A stretch of 64,000 nt of DNA from Opimibacter sp041746735 (GTDB taxonomy: Bacteria > Bacteroidota > Bacteroidia > Chitinophagales > Saprospiraceae). Below, piece by piece: positions 42,454-51,109 of this stretch. How positions within the stretch are numbered: position 1 is the stretch's first letter; every line of letters starts with the position of its first letter. Location of the stretch: contig JBGTGP010000009.1 in the NCBI GenBank assembly GCA_041746735.1, positions 1 through 64,000 on the forward strand. Reading direction: 5' to 3'. The position numbers and the translations under genes were made by a program. Under the pieces are notes generated by a model. The model made no database searches, was not told the origin of the DNA, and saw nothing but the letters and a program-made list of their open reading frames with translations.

Positions 42454-44337
42454 ATGAATGGAATAGTCAAGGCTTTATTTCTTACCTGCGTAGCACTCCC
42501 ATGGCCCGAATCTCCCCTTGAGGCACAGCGTGACAACCCACTCAATCCCATCATCGGAACTACCCGGCAGGATTCCGTACCCACCGGAATAATACCCCTC
42601 GACACGCTGGTCCCCATGACCTATGTTCTCCTCGGAGCACCGGATAGAAAATATACGTTTTGGGATACCTTTTCCTGGGAGGATGTGCGCCAACTCCCGA
42701 TTCGGTTTGACCGGGCATACCTGGGAAACTATGGGTCAGCCACTCGAACATTAACTCCGGGCCTGGATCAGGTTACAACAGGCTTCTCTACCGGATGGCA
42801 GCAGTATGACCCATATTATCTCCATGAATCCTCTTTCCGGTATTACAGTCAGGATATACCGGTTACTCACATCCGGTTCACCCAGGCCAGCCAGGAAGAC
42901 AACCTGCTGCATCTTGACTTTGGAAGGAGCTTTGCACAGGGCATACACTTTAGCCTGGCCTACCGGCGCATAAATCAGTTGGGCGAGTTTAACTATCAAC
43001 GCCAGAAAAATACAGCGTTGGGTGTCGGTGTTTGGTATCGGGCACCCTCAGGCCGTTACAATGCATACTATAATTTTATTTCTAATGGGGCTGTTGTTCA
43101 GGAAAACGGAGGGATTTCTGCCCCTGAGTTGATCGGCACCGAACTTGTACCGGATGTAAGTGTCCCGACGTTTCTGAGCAATGGTCTTACCACTCACAAG
43201 CACAGGTTGTTTTTAACCCAACACCTTTGGCATCTGACGCGGGATTCAGCTGAGCTGGGGATTGATTTTTGGATGAAAGGCAGAACCGGTTCAGGGCTGT
43301 TTTCTTATTCGGATTCGCGGGCTTCTACAATACCGGCGTATTATCCCGCTGCCTATCTCACAGATTCCAGAGGAATCAGGCAGTTCACCTTTATTACGGA
43401 TCATCAGGTGAGTGCGGGTATGTCCATGCCATGGCGCCCCGCGCGTTCGGTGATCCATGCATCGCTGCGATATCGGAATATCCGTTTGGAGCAAGAACCC
43501 GTAGAAGGGTCCATCCATGAAACATATTTCGAAGGAGGAGGAGACTTTCAGTGGATAGAACCACTACAACTTATGGGCCGTTTTTCACTGGGTCTGGGTC
43601 AGGCAGAAGGTAACTTTTCTTTCCGCGCCGATGGTATTTTGACAATGGGGATCATAGGTCATCTCAAAGGACATTGGGGGATTAGCCGAAGACAACCCTC
43701 ATTGGTCGAGTCGTCTTTGTATGTCAGCCAGGTACCGGTTTATCAGACATCCTTTGACCATCCGTTGATCCACGAATGGGGTGTTCAATGGGAGGTGGAC
43801 GAGCAAAAATTGAAAGCCGGCGTAACGTGGATGATGTTTGATCACCTTATTTATTTTGACTCCTCACGGGTACCCCGGCAACTTGAATCTTCCTTTTCAC
43901 TCCTGCGGTTCTTTATTCGCAAAAAATTTGATTTCAAATGGTTTGGTGTGATCGGAGATATAATCTGGCAGCCCGATGCACGCGCCGAACTGGCCATACC
44001 CACGCTTATGTACACGACGGGTGTGTATGGGCGTGTTAAGTTGTTTGACCGGAAAGTCACGATGATCCCGGGTATAGACATCACGTATCATGACCGCCTT
44101 TCCGGCAATTCTTATTTTCCAGTTACCGGGACGTACCATTTGACCTCCGGTCCGCCGATTCCGGAGTATTGGCGAATTGACGCAGGCTTAGGAATGGAGA
44201 TCCGTTTTCTCAAAGTGTTTATACGGATGGATGATATTGCTGGGGCCTTTAAATCCCGCGTCCTATATGATGCTGACTTTTATCCGCATTACCGGGGGTA
44301 TCTTCGGTTAGGGATTGAAGCCGGTTTTTTTAACTAA
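42454..44337 (+). CDS. Putative outer-membrane porin (Porin_10-like)
   Basis: The 627-residue protein has a signal peptide (about 1-25) and a long series of amphipathic beta strands rich in aromatic residues, ending G-Y-L-R-L-G-I-E-A-G-F-F-N with a terminal aromatic residue typical of barrels. Its opening (F-D-R-A-Y-L-G-N-Y-G) and overall character match the Bacteroidota putative porin family (Porin_10, PF14121). Substrate unknown. ATG at 42454 gives a better signal peptide than the upstream GTG at 42436. Confidence 0.75.
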   Translation: MNGIVKALFLTCVALPWPESPLEAQRDNPLNPIIGTTRQDSVPTGIIPLDTLVPMTYVLLGAPDRKYTFWDTFSWEDVRQLPIRFDRAYLGNYGSATRTLTPGLDQVTTGFSTGWQQYDPYYLHESSFRYYSQDIPVTHIRFTQASQEDNLLHLDFGRSFAQGIHFSLAYRRINQLGEFNYQRQKNTALGVGVWYRAPSGRYNAYYNFISNGAVVQENGGISAPELIGTELVPDVSVPTFLSNGLTTHKHRLFLTQHLWHLTRDSAELGIDFWMKGRTGSGLFSYSDSRASTIPAYYPAAYLTDSRGIRQFTFITDHQVSAGMSMPWRPARSVIHASLRYRNIRLEQEPVEGSIHETYFEGGGDFQWIEPLQLMGRFSLGLGQAEGNFSFRADGILTMGIIGHLKGHWGISRRQPSLVESSLYVSQVPVYQTSFDHPLIHEWGVQWEVDEQKLKAGVTWMMFDHLIYFDSSRVPRQLESSFSLLRFFIRKKFDFKWFGVIGDIIWQPDARAELAIPTLMYTTGVYGRVKLFDRKVTMIPGIDITYHDRLSGNSYFPVTGTYHLTSGPPIPEYWRIDAGLGMEIRFLKVFIRMDDIAGAFKSRVLYDADFYPHYRGYLRLGIEAGFFN

Positions 44338-44440
44338 TTTGTGGGAGAATTCTAAACCGGTTGGCAGATAGCATTGTTGGAATTCCGATTACTCGTTTTG
44401 AACCAACACCATGTAACTGTTAACCTCAATTTGAAATAAG

Positions 44441-44950
44441 ATGAAGGAAATTTTTCTTTTTTTGACATTGGCCCTCAGCTTTGGGTTGGGGAGTAATGCA
44501 ATTTTTGGGCAGGATCTGGTATCACGTCCAAGTCCGGCTAAGGAAGCTAAGGGCAGTATTCTGGAAGCACAGGTCACGATCCAGTATTCCGCCCCTTCCG
44601 TGAAAGGCAGAGCGATCTGGGACGATCTGGTCCCGTATGGCAAAGTATGGCGCACGGGGGCTAATGAAGCCACTACGATCGAAACGGATATAGATCTCAC
44701 GTTGCAAGGGCATATTTTACCTGCCGGAAAATATGCGCTGTTTACCATACCGGGAGAGAAAGAATGGACCTGGGTATTCAATACCGTATGGGAGCAATGG
44801 GGCGCCTACAGGTACGATGAAAGCAAAGATGCCCTGCGTCTCACTGCGGTATCAGAGACTTCACCGGTTTTTCATGAACAATTACGATTTGAAGTGACAG
44901 AGCAGGGTATTGCATTCTACTGGGAAAACCTGATGGTGCACCTCAAATAG
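44441..44950 (+). CDS. DUF2911 secreted protein
   Basis: The 169-residue protein has a signal peptide (about 1-23), then R-P-S-P-A-x-E, Y-S-A-P-S-V-K-G-R-x-I-W-x-x-L-V-P-Y-G-x-V-W-R-T-G-A-N-E-A-T, the core signature of DUF2911, widespread in Bacteroidota. Its role is unknown. It ends in a region with a strong intrinsic terminator shared with the convergent LOG gene. Confidence 0.88.
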   Translation: MKEIFLFLTLALSFGLGSNAIFGQDLVSRPSPAKEAKGSILEAQVTIQYSAPSVKGRAIWDDLVPYGKVWRTGANEATTIETDIDLTLQGHILPAGKYALFTIPGEKEWTWVFNTVWEQWGAYRYDESKDALRLTAVSETSPVFHEQLRFEVTEQGIAFYWENLMVHLK

Positions 44951-44976
44951 TCGAACTCTCATAGACGACGTACAAG

Positions 44977-45011
44977 AAAAAAACCGGAGCCATGTGCATC
45001 CGGTTTTTTTT
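44977..45011. terminator. Bidirectional intrinsic terminator
   Basis: AAAAAAACCGGA pairs with TCCGGTTTTTTTT around a 10-base loop. With runs of A on one side and T on the other it can end transcription of both the DUF2911 gene and the convergent LOG-family gene. Confidence 0.88.
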
Positions 45012-45012
45012 A

Positions 45013-45729
45013 TCAGAGTATTAAATTCGGACTGAGGAGGTCGCCGCGCTGGGCGTAGAAGTCGTTGATATATTTCACGACATCCTCCGCTTCGTCCATG
45101 ACAGGCAGCAGATCCAGATCATCAGGATGGATATTGTGTTCTCGCTCCAGCATGACCTGAACGATCCATTCTTTAAGTCCAGACCAAAAGGCCGTTCCAA
45201 CGAGTACTACAGGTACTCGTGATATTTTTTTCGTTTGGATAAGCGTCAGCACTTCAAATGCTTCATCCAGCGTACCAAATCCGCCGGGCAAGACTATAAA
45301 CCCCTGTGCATATTTCACAAACATGACTTTGCGGACAAAAAAGTACCGGTGATTAAGGTTTTTGTCCATATCGATATAGGCATTATGGGATTGTTCAAAC
45401 GGCAGATCAATATTGAGACCTACTGAAACACCACCTTGCATACTGGCACCTTTGTTAGCGGCCTCCATAATGCCGGGACCACCACCTGTAATCACTCCAA
45501 AACCAGCCTCAGTCAGCAACTGTGCAATACGAACTGCATTCTGATAGTTGGGGTGATCCGCTTTCGTTCGGGCACTGCCAAAGATGGAAATACAAGGGCC
45601 AATGCGATTAAGGGATTCAAAACCATCCACAAACTCCGCGATGACCTTAAACATAGTCCAGGCATTCTCGCCTTTGATCTGGGACCATTGTTTCATCAGT
45701 CGAGGAGACATTCTATCACCTTCAATCAT
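45013..45729 (-). CDS. LOG-family nucleotide phosphoribohydrolase
   Basis: The 238-residue Rossmann-type protein has G-G-G-P-G-I-M-E-A-A-N-K-G-A and P-G-G-F-G-T-L-D-E-A-F-E, the signature of LOG/YgdH-type proteins. These cleave nucleoside 5'-monophosphates (cytokinin ribotides in plants; other nucleotides in bacteria). The bacterial role is uncertain. It lies 53 bases downstream of the NtrC-type gene on the same strand. Confidence 0.9.
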   Translation of the reverse strand: MIEGDRMSPRLMKQWSQIKGENAWTMFKVIAEFVDGFESLNRIGPCISIFGSARTKADHPNYQNAVRIAQLLTEAGFGVITGGGPGIMEAANKGASMQGGVSVGLNIDLPFEQSHNAYIDMDKNLNHRYFFVRKVMFVKYAQGFIVLPGGFGTLDEAFEVLTLIQTKKISRVPVVLVGTAFWSGLKEWIVQVMLEREHNIHPDDLDLLPVMDEAEDVVKYINDFYAQRGDLLSPNLIL

Positions 45730-45782
45730 GTCGCGTGTATTTCGTTAGTAAACTAAATTGCACTTGTACTGCGAGGTACATG

Positions 45783-47057
45783 TTAGTCATTCGAAGCCTG
45801 GTAATTGACAAATTCCTGTTCAATGTACCGTTGCAGATCTTTGAGATCTGAAAAGCGGGAAAGGACTTCACGCATTTCTACAATTGAATTGGCAGTAGGC
45901 AGTACAAAGCGTTCAATGTCTTGTGCTGAAATGGTCTTTCCCCCCAGAATAATAAGACGTTCAACGACATTTTTCAATTCACGGATATTGCCGGTCCAGG
46001 GCAGGGATTGAAGTTTTTTGATGGCTTTATTGTCAAAGGCTTTCTCGGGAATGCCATAGTCTTTGCAGATTTCAGTATTGAAATGCTGGATGAGCGCCGG
46101 TATGTCATCGACACGGTCTTTCAATGGGGGAACGTCCACAATGATGACCGCCAGCCGGTGATAGAGGTCCTCTCTGAATTTACCCGCATCGATGAGTTTA
46201 CGCAGATCCTTATTGGTGGCCGCAATCACCCGAACATCCACACGGATTTGCTTATCACCGCCGACCCGGACGATTTTATTCTCCTGCAATGCACGAAGGA
46301 CCTTGGCTTGCGCAGAAAGACTCATGTCGCCAATTTCATCCAGAAAGATAGTCCCGCAATTGGCCAACTCAAATTTGCCAGGACGGGTTTTTATCGCTGA
46401 AGTAAAAGCTCCTTTCTCATGACCAAACAATTCACTTTCGATGAGTTCGGATGGAATAGCAGCACAATTAACCTCAATCAGGGGGTGGTCCTTTCGGTGA
46501 CTCTTTTGGTGAATCCAATGCGCCACGAGCTCCTTTCCGGTGCCATTCTGACCGGTGATCAGGACGCGGGCATCAGTCGGGGCCACCAGTTCAATGGTCG
46601 ACATGATCTGATGAATACACTTGGATTGCCCCACTATAGGCTGACTCCGGCTATTGGAGACTTTGGTCTGCAAAACTTTTTTCTCTGTGATGAGTTCGGA
46701 CTTATCCATGGCATTGCGTAGTGTAATCAACAGACGGTTCAAGTCTGGTGGTTTGGAGATGAAATCAAATGCCCCTTTTTTGACGGCTTCCACGGCCGTA
46801 TCTATGGAGGCATGGCCGGAAATCATCACAACAGGCGTTTCCCGGGCAATCTCCTGGATCTTGTCCAATGCATCCATGCCATCCAACTTTGGCATCTTGA
46901 TGTCCAGCACAATGACATCATAGGTACTCTGCTTGATCTTGACCAGAGCTTCCATGCCGTCAGCCGCTTCGTCGACTTCATACTTTTCAAATTCCAGGAT
47001 ATCCCGGAGGGTGTGACGGATGCTACGTTCGTCATCGACGATAAGGACTTTTGACAT
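45783..47057 (-). CDS. NtrC-type response regulator lacking the Fis HTH domain
   Basis: The 424-residue protein has a receiver domain (1 to about 120; phospho-Asp in V-I-V-L-D-I-K-M-P) and a sigma-54-interacting AAA+ domain (about 140-375; G-Q-N-G-T-G-K-E, G-A-F-T-S-A in place of the GAFTGA loop, G-T-I-F-L-D-E-I-G, arginine finger region). The C-terminus is only about 35 residues (ending Q-A-S-N-D) and contains no Fis-type helix-turn-helix. No remnant of one lies in the 53 bases before the next gene. It could act without DNA binding or through a partner. No kinase is adjacent. Confidence 0.9.
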   Translation of the reverse strand: MSKVLIVDDERSIRHTLRDILEFEKYEVDEAADGMEALVKIKQSTYDVIVLDIKMPKLDGMDALDKIQEIARETPVVMISGHASIDTAVEAVKKGAFDFISKPPDLNRLLITLRNAMDKSELITEKKVLQTKVSNSRSQPIVGQSKCIHQIMSTIELVAPTDARVLITGQNGTGKELVAHWIHQKSHRKDHPLIEVNCAAIPSELIESELFGHEKGAFTSAIKTRPGKFELANCGTIFLDEIGDMSLSAQAKVLRALQENKIVRVGGDKQIRVDVRVIAATNKDLRKLIDAGKFREDLYHRLAVIIVDVPPLKDRVDDIPALIQHFNTEICKDYGIPEKAFDNKAIKKLQSLPWTGNIRELKNVVERLIILGGKTISAQDIERFVLPTANSIVEMREVLSRFSDLKDLQRYIEQEFVNYQASND

Positions 47058-47099
47058 AACCGTAAGGATTAGCTTTTAGTAAATATGATGAATTTATAT

Positions 47100-47107
47100 C
47101 AAAAATA
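47100..47107 (-). promoter_or_regulatory. -7 element TATTTTTG before the NtrC-type gene
   Basis: On the minus strand TATTTTTG matches TAnnTTTG, 42 bases before the start codon, in an A+T-rich stretch. The -33 element is not clear. Confidence 0.35.
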
Positions 47108-47240
47108 TAACATTGATTCAAAATAGTTTATAATTTATAAAAAAAAATATGTGTTTTTTGTTGGAAAATGGCCATGACCCTGGACGTACATACAGCCGAC
47201 CGACTGGAGAAAAGGTATTGAATACGGCAATGCCGGAGCT

Positions 47241-48467
47241 TTATACTGGCCGATCAGGACGGGTTTCTTCAACTTTGACTTGGGTCAGTGCCATATAGGC
47301 CATAAGTCCCATACCGGTCTCCAGGGCCTCTTCATTGATGTCAAAGCGATTGGAGTGAACGGGATAGTTACGTTCTGGTTCTTCACTCCATCCAGTTCCG
47401 AGCCGGTAGAAAGTAGCGGGTACATGCTGGGAATAGAAGGCAAAGTCTTCAGAACTCATCCGGACAGGCAACTCATGAACGCGGTCCTCCCCAAGATAGG
47501 TTTGTGCAGATGTCCTGCAAAAAGAGGTGATGATTTCATCATTTCTAAGGCTTGGATAACCGATGACAATACGTGTATCGGAAGTAGCACCTGAGGCTCT
47601 GCAGGTTAGATCGACCAGATTGCGAATCAACAGATGCGCCCTAGATCTCCAGTCTTCATCCATGGCTCTGAGGGTACCTTCCAGATGGACTGTATCCGGA
47701 ATCACGTTGGTAGCTCCGCCATCTGACCAAATACGGCCGATCGTTAGCACACCCGGGGCCACTGGATCTATACTACGGCTAATAATCTCTTGAAGGGCTG
47801 TAACCAATCTGGCTGCGATGACGATTGGATCTACGCATTGATGTGGCGTTGCAGCATGGCCCCCTTTGCCATGGATCGTAATATAGATTTCATCCGAGGA
47901 GGCCATATACAGTCCGCTGCGAAATCCTACATGACCCGCCGGTAATGCTGGAAAAACATGATGGGCTATGATCCAATCCGGCTTCCCCACTGCAAAAAGA
48001 CCTTCGTCAATCATCATGGAGGCTCCACCTGGCAATTTTTCTTCACCAGGCTGAAATATCAGCCGAACCTCACCACGAAGGGATGGCTGAAGTACTTTCA
48101 GTATGGCCGCCACGCCCAGTAGGACACTGGTATGTACATCATGCCCGCAGGCATGCATGATCCCGTCATGTCTTGATGCATAGGGGACTTTGTTTTCTTC
48201 CTGGATGGGTAAGGCGTCCATATCCCCGCGAAGCATTACCAGGGGTCCTGCAGCGCTACCCTGGATGGAGGCAACTACACCAAACCCTGCCCAGCCATCC
48301 GTAAATTCGATTTCATGTGATTTAAGAAAAGCCTTGACCCGTCCGGATGTTTTCTCCTCCTGAAATGAAAGCTCCGGATATTGATGCAATTCTCTTCGGA
48401 GCGCTGTTATTTCAGGAAGAAGTTCACGGGCTAATTTTTTTATCCGGTCGATCATTTCATTCTCCAT
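47241..48467 (-). CDS. M20-family amidohydrolase
   Basis: The 408-residue enzyme resembles the M20D group that hydrolyses N-acyl amino acids or related amides with a dinuclear metal site. Motifs include R-R-E-L-H-Q-Y-P-E-L-S-F, M-R-G-D-M-D-A-L-P-I, H-A-C-G-H-D-V-H-T and F-Q-P-G-E-E. No signal peptide is seen, so it is cytoplasmic. Its start overlaps the end of the upstream glycosyltransferase gene by 11 bases. An internal ATG (codon 5, at 48455) avoids the overlap. Substrate unknown. Confidence 0.92.
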   Translation of the reverse strand: MENEMIDRIKKLARELLPEITALRRELHQYPELSFQEEKTSGRVKAFLKSHEIEFTDGWAGFGVVASIQGSAAGPLVMLRGDMDALPIQEENKVPYASRHDGIMHACGHDVHTSVLLGVAAILKVLQPSLRGEVRLIFQPGEEKLPGGASMMIDEGLFAVGKPDWIIAHHVFPALPAGHVGFRSGLYMASSDEIYITIHGKGGHAATPHQCVDPIVIAARLVTALQEIISRSIDPVAPGVLTIGRIWSDGGATNVIPDTVHLEGTLRAMDEDWRSRAHLLIRNLVDLTCRASGATSDTRIVIGYPSLRNDEIITSFCRTSAQTYLGEDRVHELPVRMSSEDFAFYSQHVPATFYRLGTGWSEEPERNYPVHSNRFDINEEALETGMGLMAYMALTQVKVEETRPDRPV

Positions 48468-50427
48468 AAGTGACAGGCTGATGCCCGATATGTTTGAGTT
48501 GTGAGGTTAAGATAGAAAGATCAGTAGTCCAATGATAATCCCGTGCGTATACATAATGGATATGTTGTAAACGCCGGTCGATATCCACATCGTCTGCCGG
48601 ATGTGCGGGATATACAATTCCGGGTCTCAGCCGTGGCAACGTATTAACCAAACGATCAGCAGGATGATAGGCCACCCATGTCCATTTTCCGGACAATACG
48701 CGCAGTATGTTGCGCAGCGCAAGTATCGGCCTTGGGAGGATCAGCATTAGGAATGGAAACAGAAGGATAAGGCAGAGAGAGGTCATGATGTCAAACAAAC
48801 GCTTTGCCCGTTGGGGAGCTTCTTCCGAAAGGTTGAAATGCACCCGTATGGCATAGGATTCACCCTCCGTATCCCGGTTCATGCTGCCGACAATATTCAT
48901 TGTAGTCGAAGCCGCGAGCATATACCGGTAGGAAGGCCCGAGTCGCGACATATATCCGGTAAACACGGAGAAAGGGACATCCAGCGCGGAAAAAATAATT
49001 TCCTTAACCCGATGCACACGCAGGATGTCTTCGATGTGTGCCATATGGCCAAGAAATCCAGTTGGGACGGACGAAAGATCATCCTGAGGAAAAACAGTTC
49101 CTGCAATTTCAATCTGGTCCCGGGATCGGTTGATGAGTTCACGTATCCGGGATGATTCATCTTGTCCGGCAATGATAATGGCTCTTCGGCCGGCTTGAGC
49201 AGCAGATACGGAAGCCGCTTCATGCCATGGAGGTACATAGGTTCTGACCAGCAGCATGAGTCCGAGGTAGGTGAGGGAACCCAGGATAATCACCATCCGG
49301 GAAGTCCGCAGTTCCACCGGTAGGAGGGCATAGACTACAAAGATGATGAGTACACCATACATAAATCCGAGCCAGGAAGCCCTCCGGGATACGGGACGGT
49401 CATACGCACCGTTGAGGTACATGGACAGCATAAAGATACCGGTGTAGATGGGGATATTGACACGGTAAAAGGAAGGTTGAAAGTAGTCGAAATGTCCAAA
49501 ATAATACCGCTGCCAGAGCAAGCTGACTCCCGCGAAAGTTCCCGCGATCAGGAGGCCATCCAGCACCGGTGGATACAATCTGGAGATGCTTTGCCTTAGA
49601 AACTGCAAGGCCCCATGAAAATAGATGGCAAGCTGGATCAGGGATTTCTGGCCTTTAAATTCCGGATGCTTCCGGGTAAAAATGAGCATGGCCTGGTAAA
49701 AGGTCAGTATATAGTTCAACGATGATTTACGCGTAGATTCTCCCTTATAGTGTATAATACTAGTGGTGGGTAGATAGTAAATGGAATACCCGGCGCGGGT
49801 AATACGATAGGATAAATCGATGTCCTCGCCATACATAAAGAAATCTTCGTCCAGCAGGCCGGTCTTGAGCAAGGCACTTTGACGTATACACATAAAGGCG
49901 CCGCACAACACGTCAATCCGGGCGGTTTCATCCTCTCCGATATGCCCCTGGTAGTAGGCATTCCATTTGGCGGATCGGGGGGCTAAACGGTAGAGTCCTG
50001 ACATTTTCAAAAAGGAGGACAGCAGCGTGGGGAGTCCCCGTTTGGATTCCGGAAGAAATTGCCCGCTACCATCCAGCATCTTGACCCCAAGGGCACCGGC
50101 GTCAGGATGATCGTCCATAAATGCAAGACAAACGGAAAAGGTATCTTCAGATACAATGGTATCCGGATTCAGCAGCAGGATGTATTCTCCCGATGCCATT
50201 TTGATGCCCTGATTATTGGCTTTGGCAAAGCCCACATTGTCGGAATTGGCGATCAGTCTCACATCAGGGAAATGGTGCTGCACCAGCTGTGGTGTACGGT
50301 CCACCGAAGCATTATCCACCACAATGATTTCAGCAACGAGGCCGTTCAGCGCCTGACGCACCGAGCGCAGACAATTATCTAAAAAAGGATAGACGTTGTA
50401 GCTGACGATGATGACGGACAGTCTCAA
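48457..50427 (-). CDS. GT2 glycosyltransferase fused to a degenerate sugar-phosphate transferase
   Basis: The 656-residue protein has an N-terminal family-2 glycosyltransferase (about 1-240; V-D-N-A-S-V-D, L-N-P-D-T, E-D-I-D-L-S-Y-R) and four to five transmembrane helices (about 300-405). A nucleotide-binding-like fold follows (about 420-530; A-I-I-I-A-G-Q-D-E). The C-terminus resembles the polyprenyl-phosphate sugar transferase family (K-R-L-F-D-I-M-T-S-L, then W-V-A-Y-H-P where V-G-P-R-P is usual). The middle of that last domain, with its catalytic D-E residues, is missing. It probably glycosylates an envelope polymer, with the C-terminal part serving as a scaffold or membrane anchor. Confidence 0.82.
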   Translation of the reverse strand: MRLSVIIVSYNVYPFLDNCLRSVRQALNGLVAEIIVVDNASVDRTPQLVQHHFPDVRLIANSDNVGFAKANNQGIKMASGEYILLLNPDTIVSEDTFSVCLAFMDDHPDAGALGVKMLDGSGQFLPESKRGLPTLLSSFLKMSGLYRLAPRSAKWNAYYQGHIGEDETARIDVLCGAFMCIRQSALLKTGLLDEDFFMYGEDIDLSYRITRAGYSIYYLPTTSIIHYKGESTRKSSLNYILTFYQAMLIFTRKHPEFKGQKSLIQLAIYFHGALQFLRQSISRLYPPVLDGLLIAGTFAGVSLLWQRYYFGHFDYFQPSFYRVNIPIYTGIFMLSMYLNGAYDRPVSRRASWLGFMYGVLIIFVVYALLPVELRTSRMVIILGSLTYLGLMLLVRTYVPPWHEAASVSAAQAGRRAIIIAGQDESSRIRELINRSRDQIEIAGTVFPQDDLSSVPTGFLGHMAHIEDILRVHRVKEIIFSALDVPFSVFTGYMSRLGPSYRYMLAASTTMNIVGSMNRDTEGESYAIRVHFNLSEEAPQRAKRLFDIMTSLCLILLFPFLMLILPRPILALRNILRVLSGKWTWVAYHPADRLVNTLPRLRPGIVYPAHPADDVDIDRRLQHIHYVYARDYHWTTDLSILTSQLKHIGHQPVTYGE

Positions 50428-50439
50428 CGCGAATGGGGA

Positions 50440-51060
50440 TTAAGCATTTTCGGTCAATTCAATGCTGGTACGGGCCACGATCGACCGACCCAGGGTAAGC
50501 CCATCTGCATATTCGAGTTCCCCTCCAAACGACACGCCTCTGGCAATAATGCTGATTCGTACCTCATAGGCTTTGAGCAGTTTGGTCAGATAAAAAATCG
50601 TGGTTTCGCCTTCGATGGTAGGGCTGATAGCCATGATCAATTCTTTGACATCGTCCTGCGCGATTCGGTCCAGCAGACTTTGGATGTTGAGATCCTGCGG
50701 GCCGATGCCCTCAATAGGCGAAATGATCCCGCCCAATACATGATAGAGTCCATGATACTGGCCGGTATCTTCGATGGCAATGACGTCCCGTTCAGATTCC
50801 ACCACACATACGGTATGACGTTGTCGACTGGCATTGGTACAAATACCGCAAATATCCCCGTCCGACAGATGATGACAGGTTTTGCAGTGCTGGATGTGGT
50901 GGCGAATACCATGTAGTCCCTCCATCAGATCCGGAAGAATCGTGTTCTTGTGTTTGAGTAGAAAGAGGGCAATACGGAGTGCACTTTTTCGTCCGATACC
51001 GGGCAATTGCCCGATAGAACGAATGGCAAATTCCAGATGGCGGGAGGAATGTTGTGACAT
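50440..51060 (-). CDS. recR: Recombination mediator RecR
   Basis: The 206-residue protein has a helix-hairpin-helix N-terminus (L-P-G-I-G-R-K-S-A), a four-cysteine zinc finger (C-K-T-C and C-G-I-C) and a TOPRIM domain (V-V-E-S-E-R-D). RecR works with RecO and RecF to load RecA on gapped DNA. Length is standard. Confidence 0.97.
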   Translation of the reverse strand: MSQHSSRHLEFAIRSIGQLPGIGRKSALRIALFLLKHKNTILPDLMEGLHGIRHHIQHCKTCHHLSDGDICGICTNASRQRHTVCVVESERDVIAIEDTGQYHGLYHVLGGIISPIEGIGPQDLNIQSLLDRIAQDDVKELIMAISPTIEGETTIFYLTKLLKAYEVRISIIARGVSFGGELEYADGLTLGRSIVARTSIELTENA

Positions 51061-51109
51061 AGATACTCAAATGTATGTAAAAATCCTCCGGGGCAGGTAA
51101 GGTTGGGGC

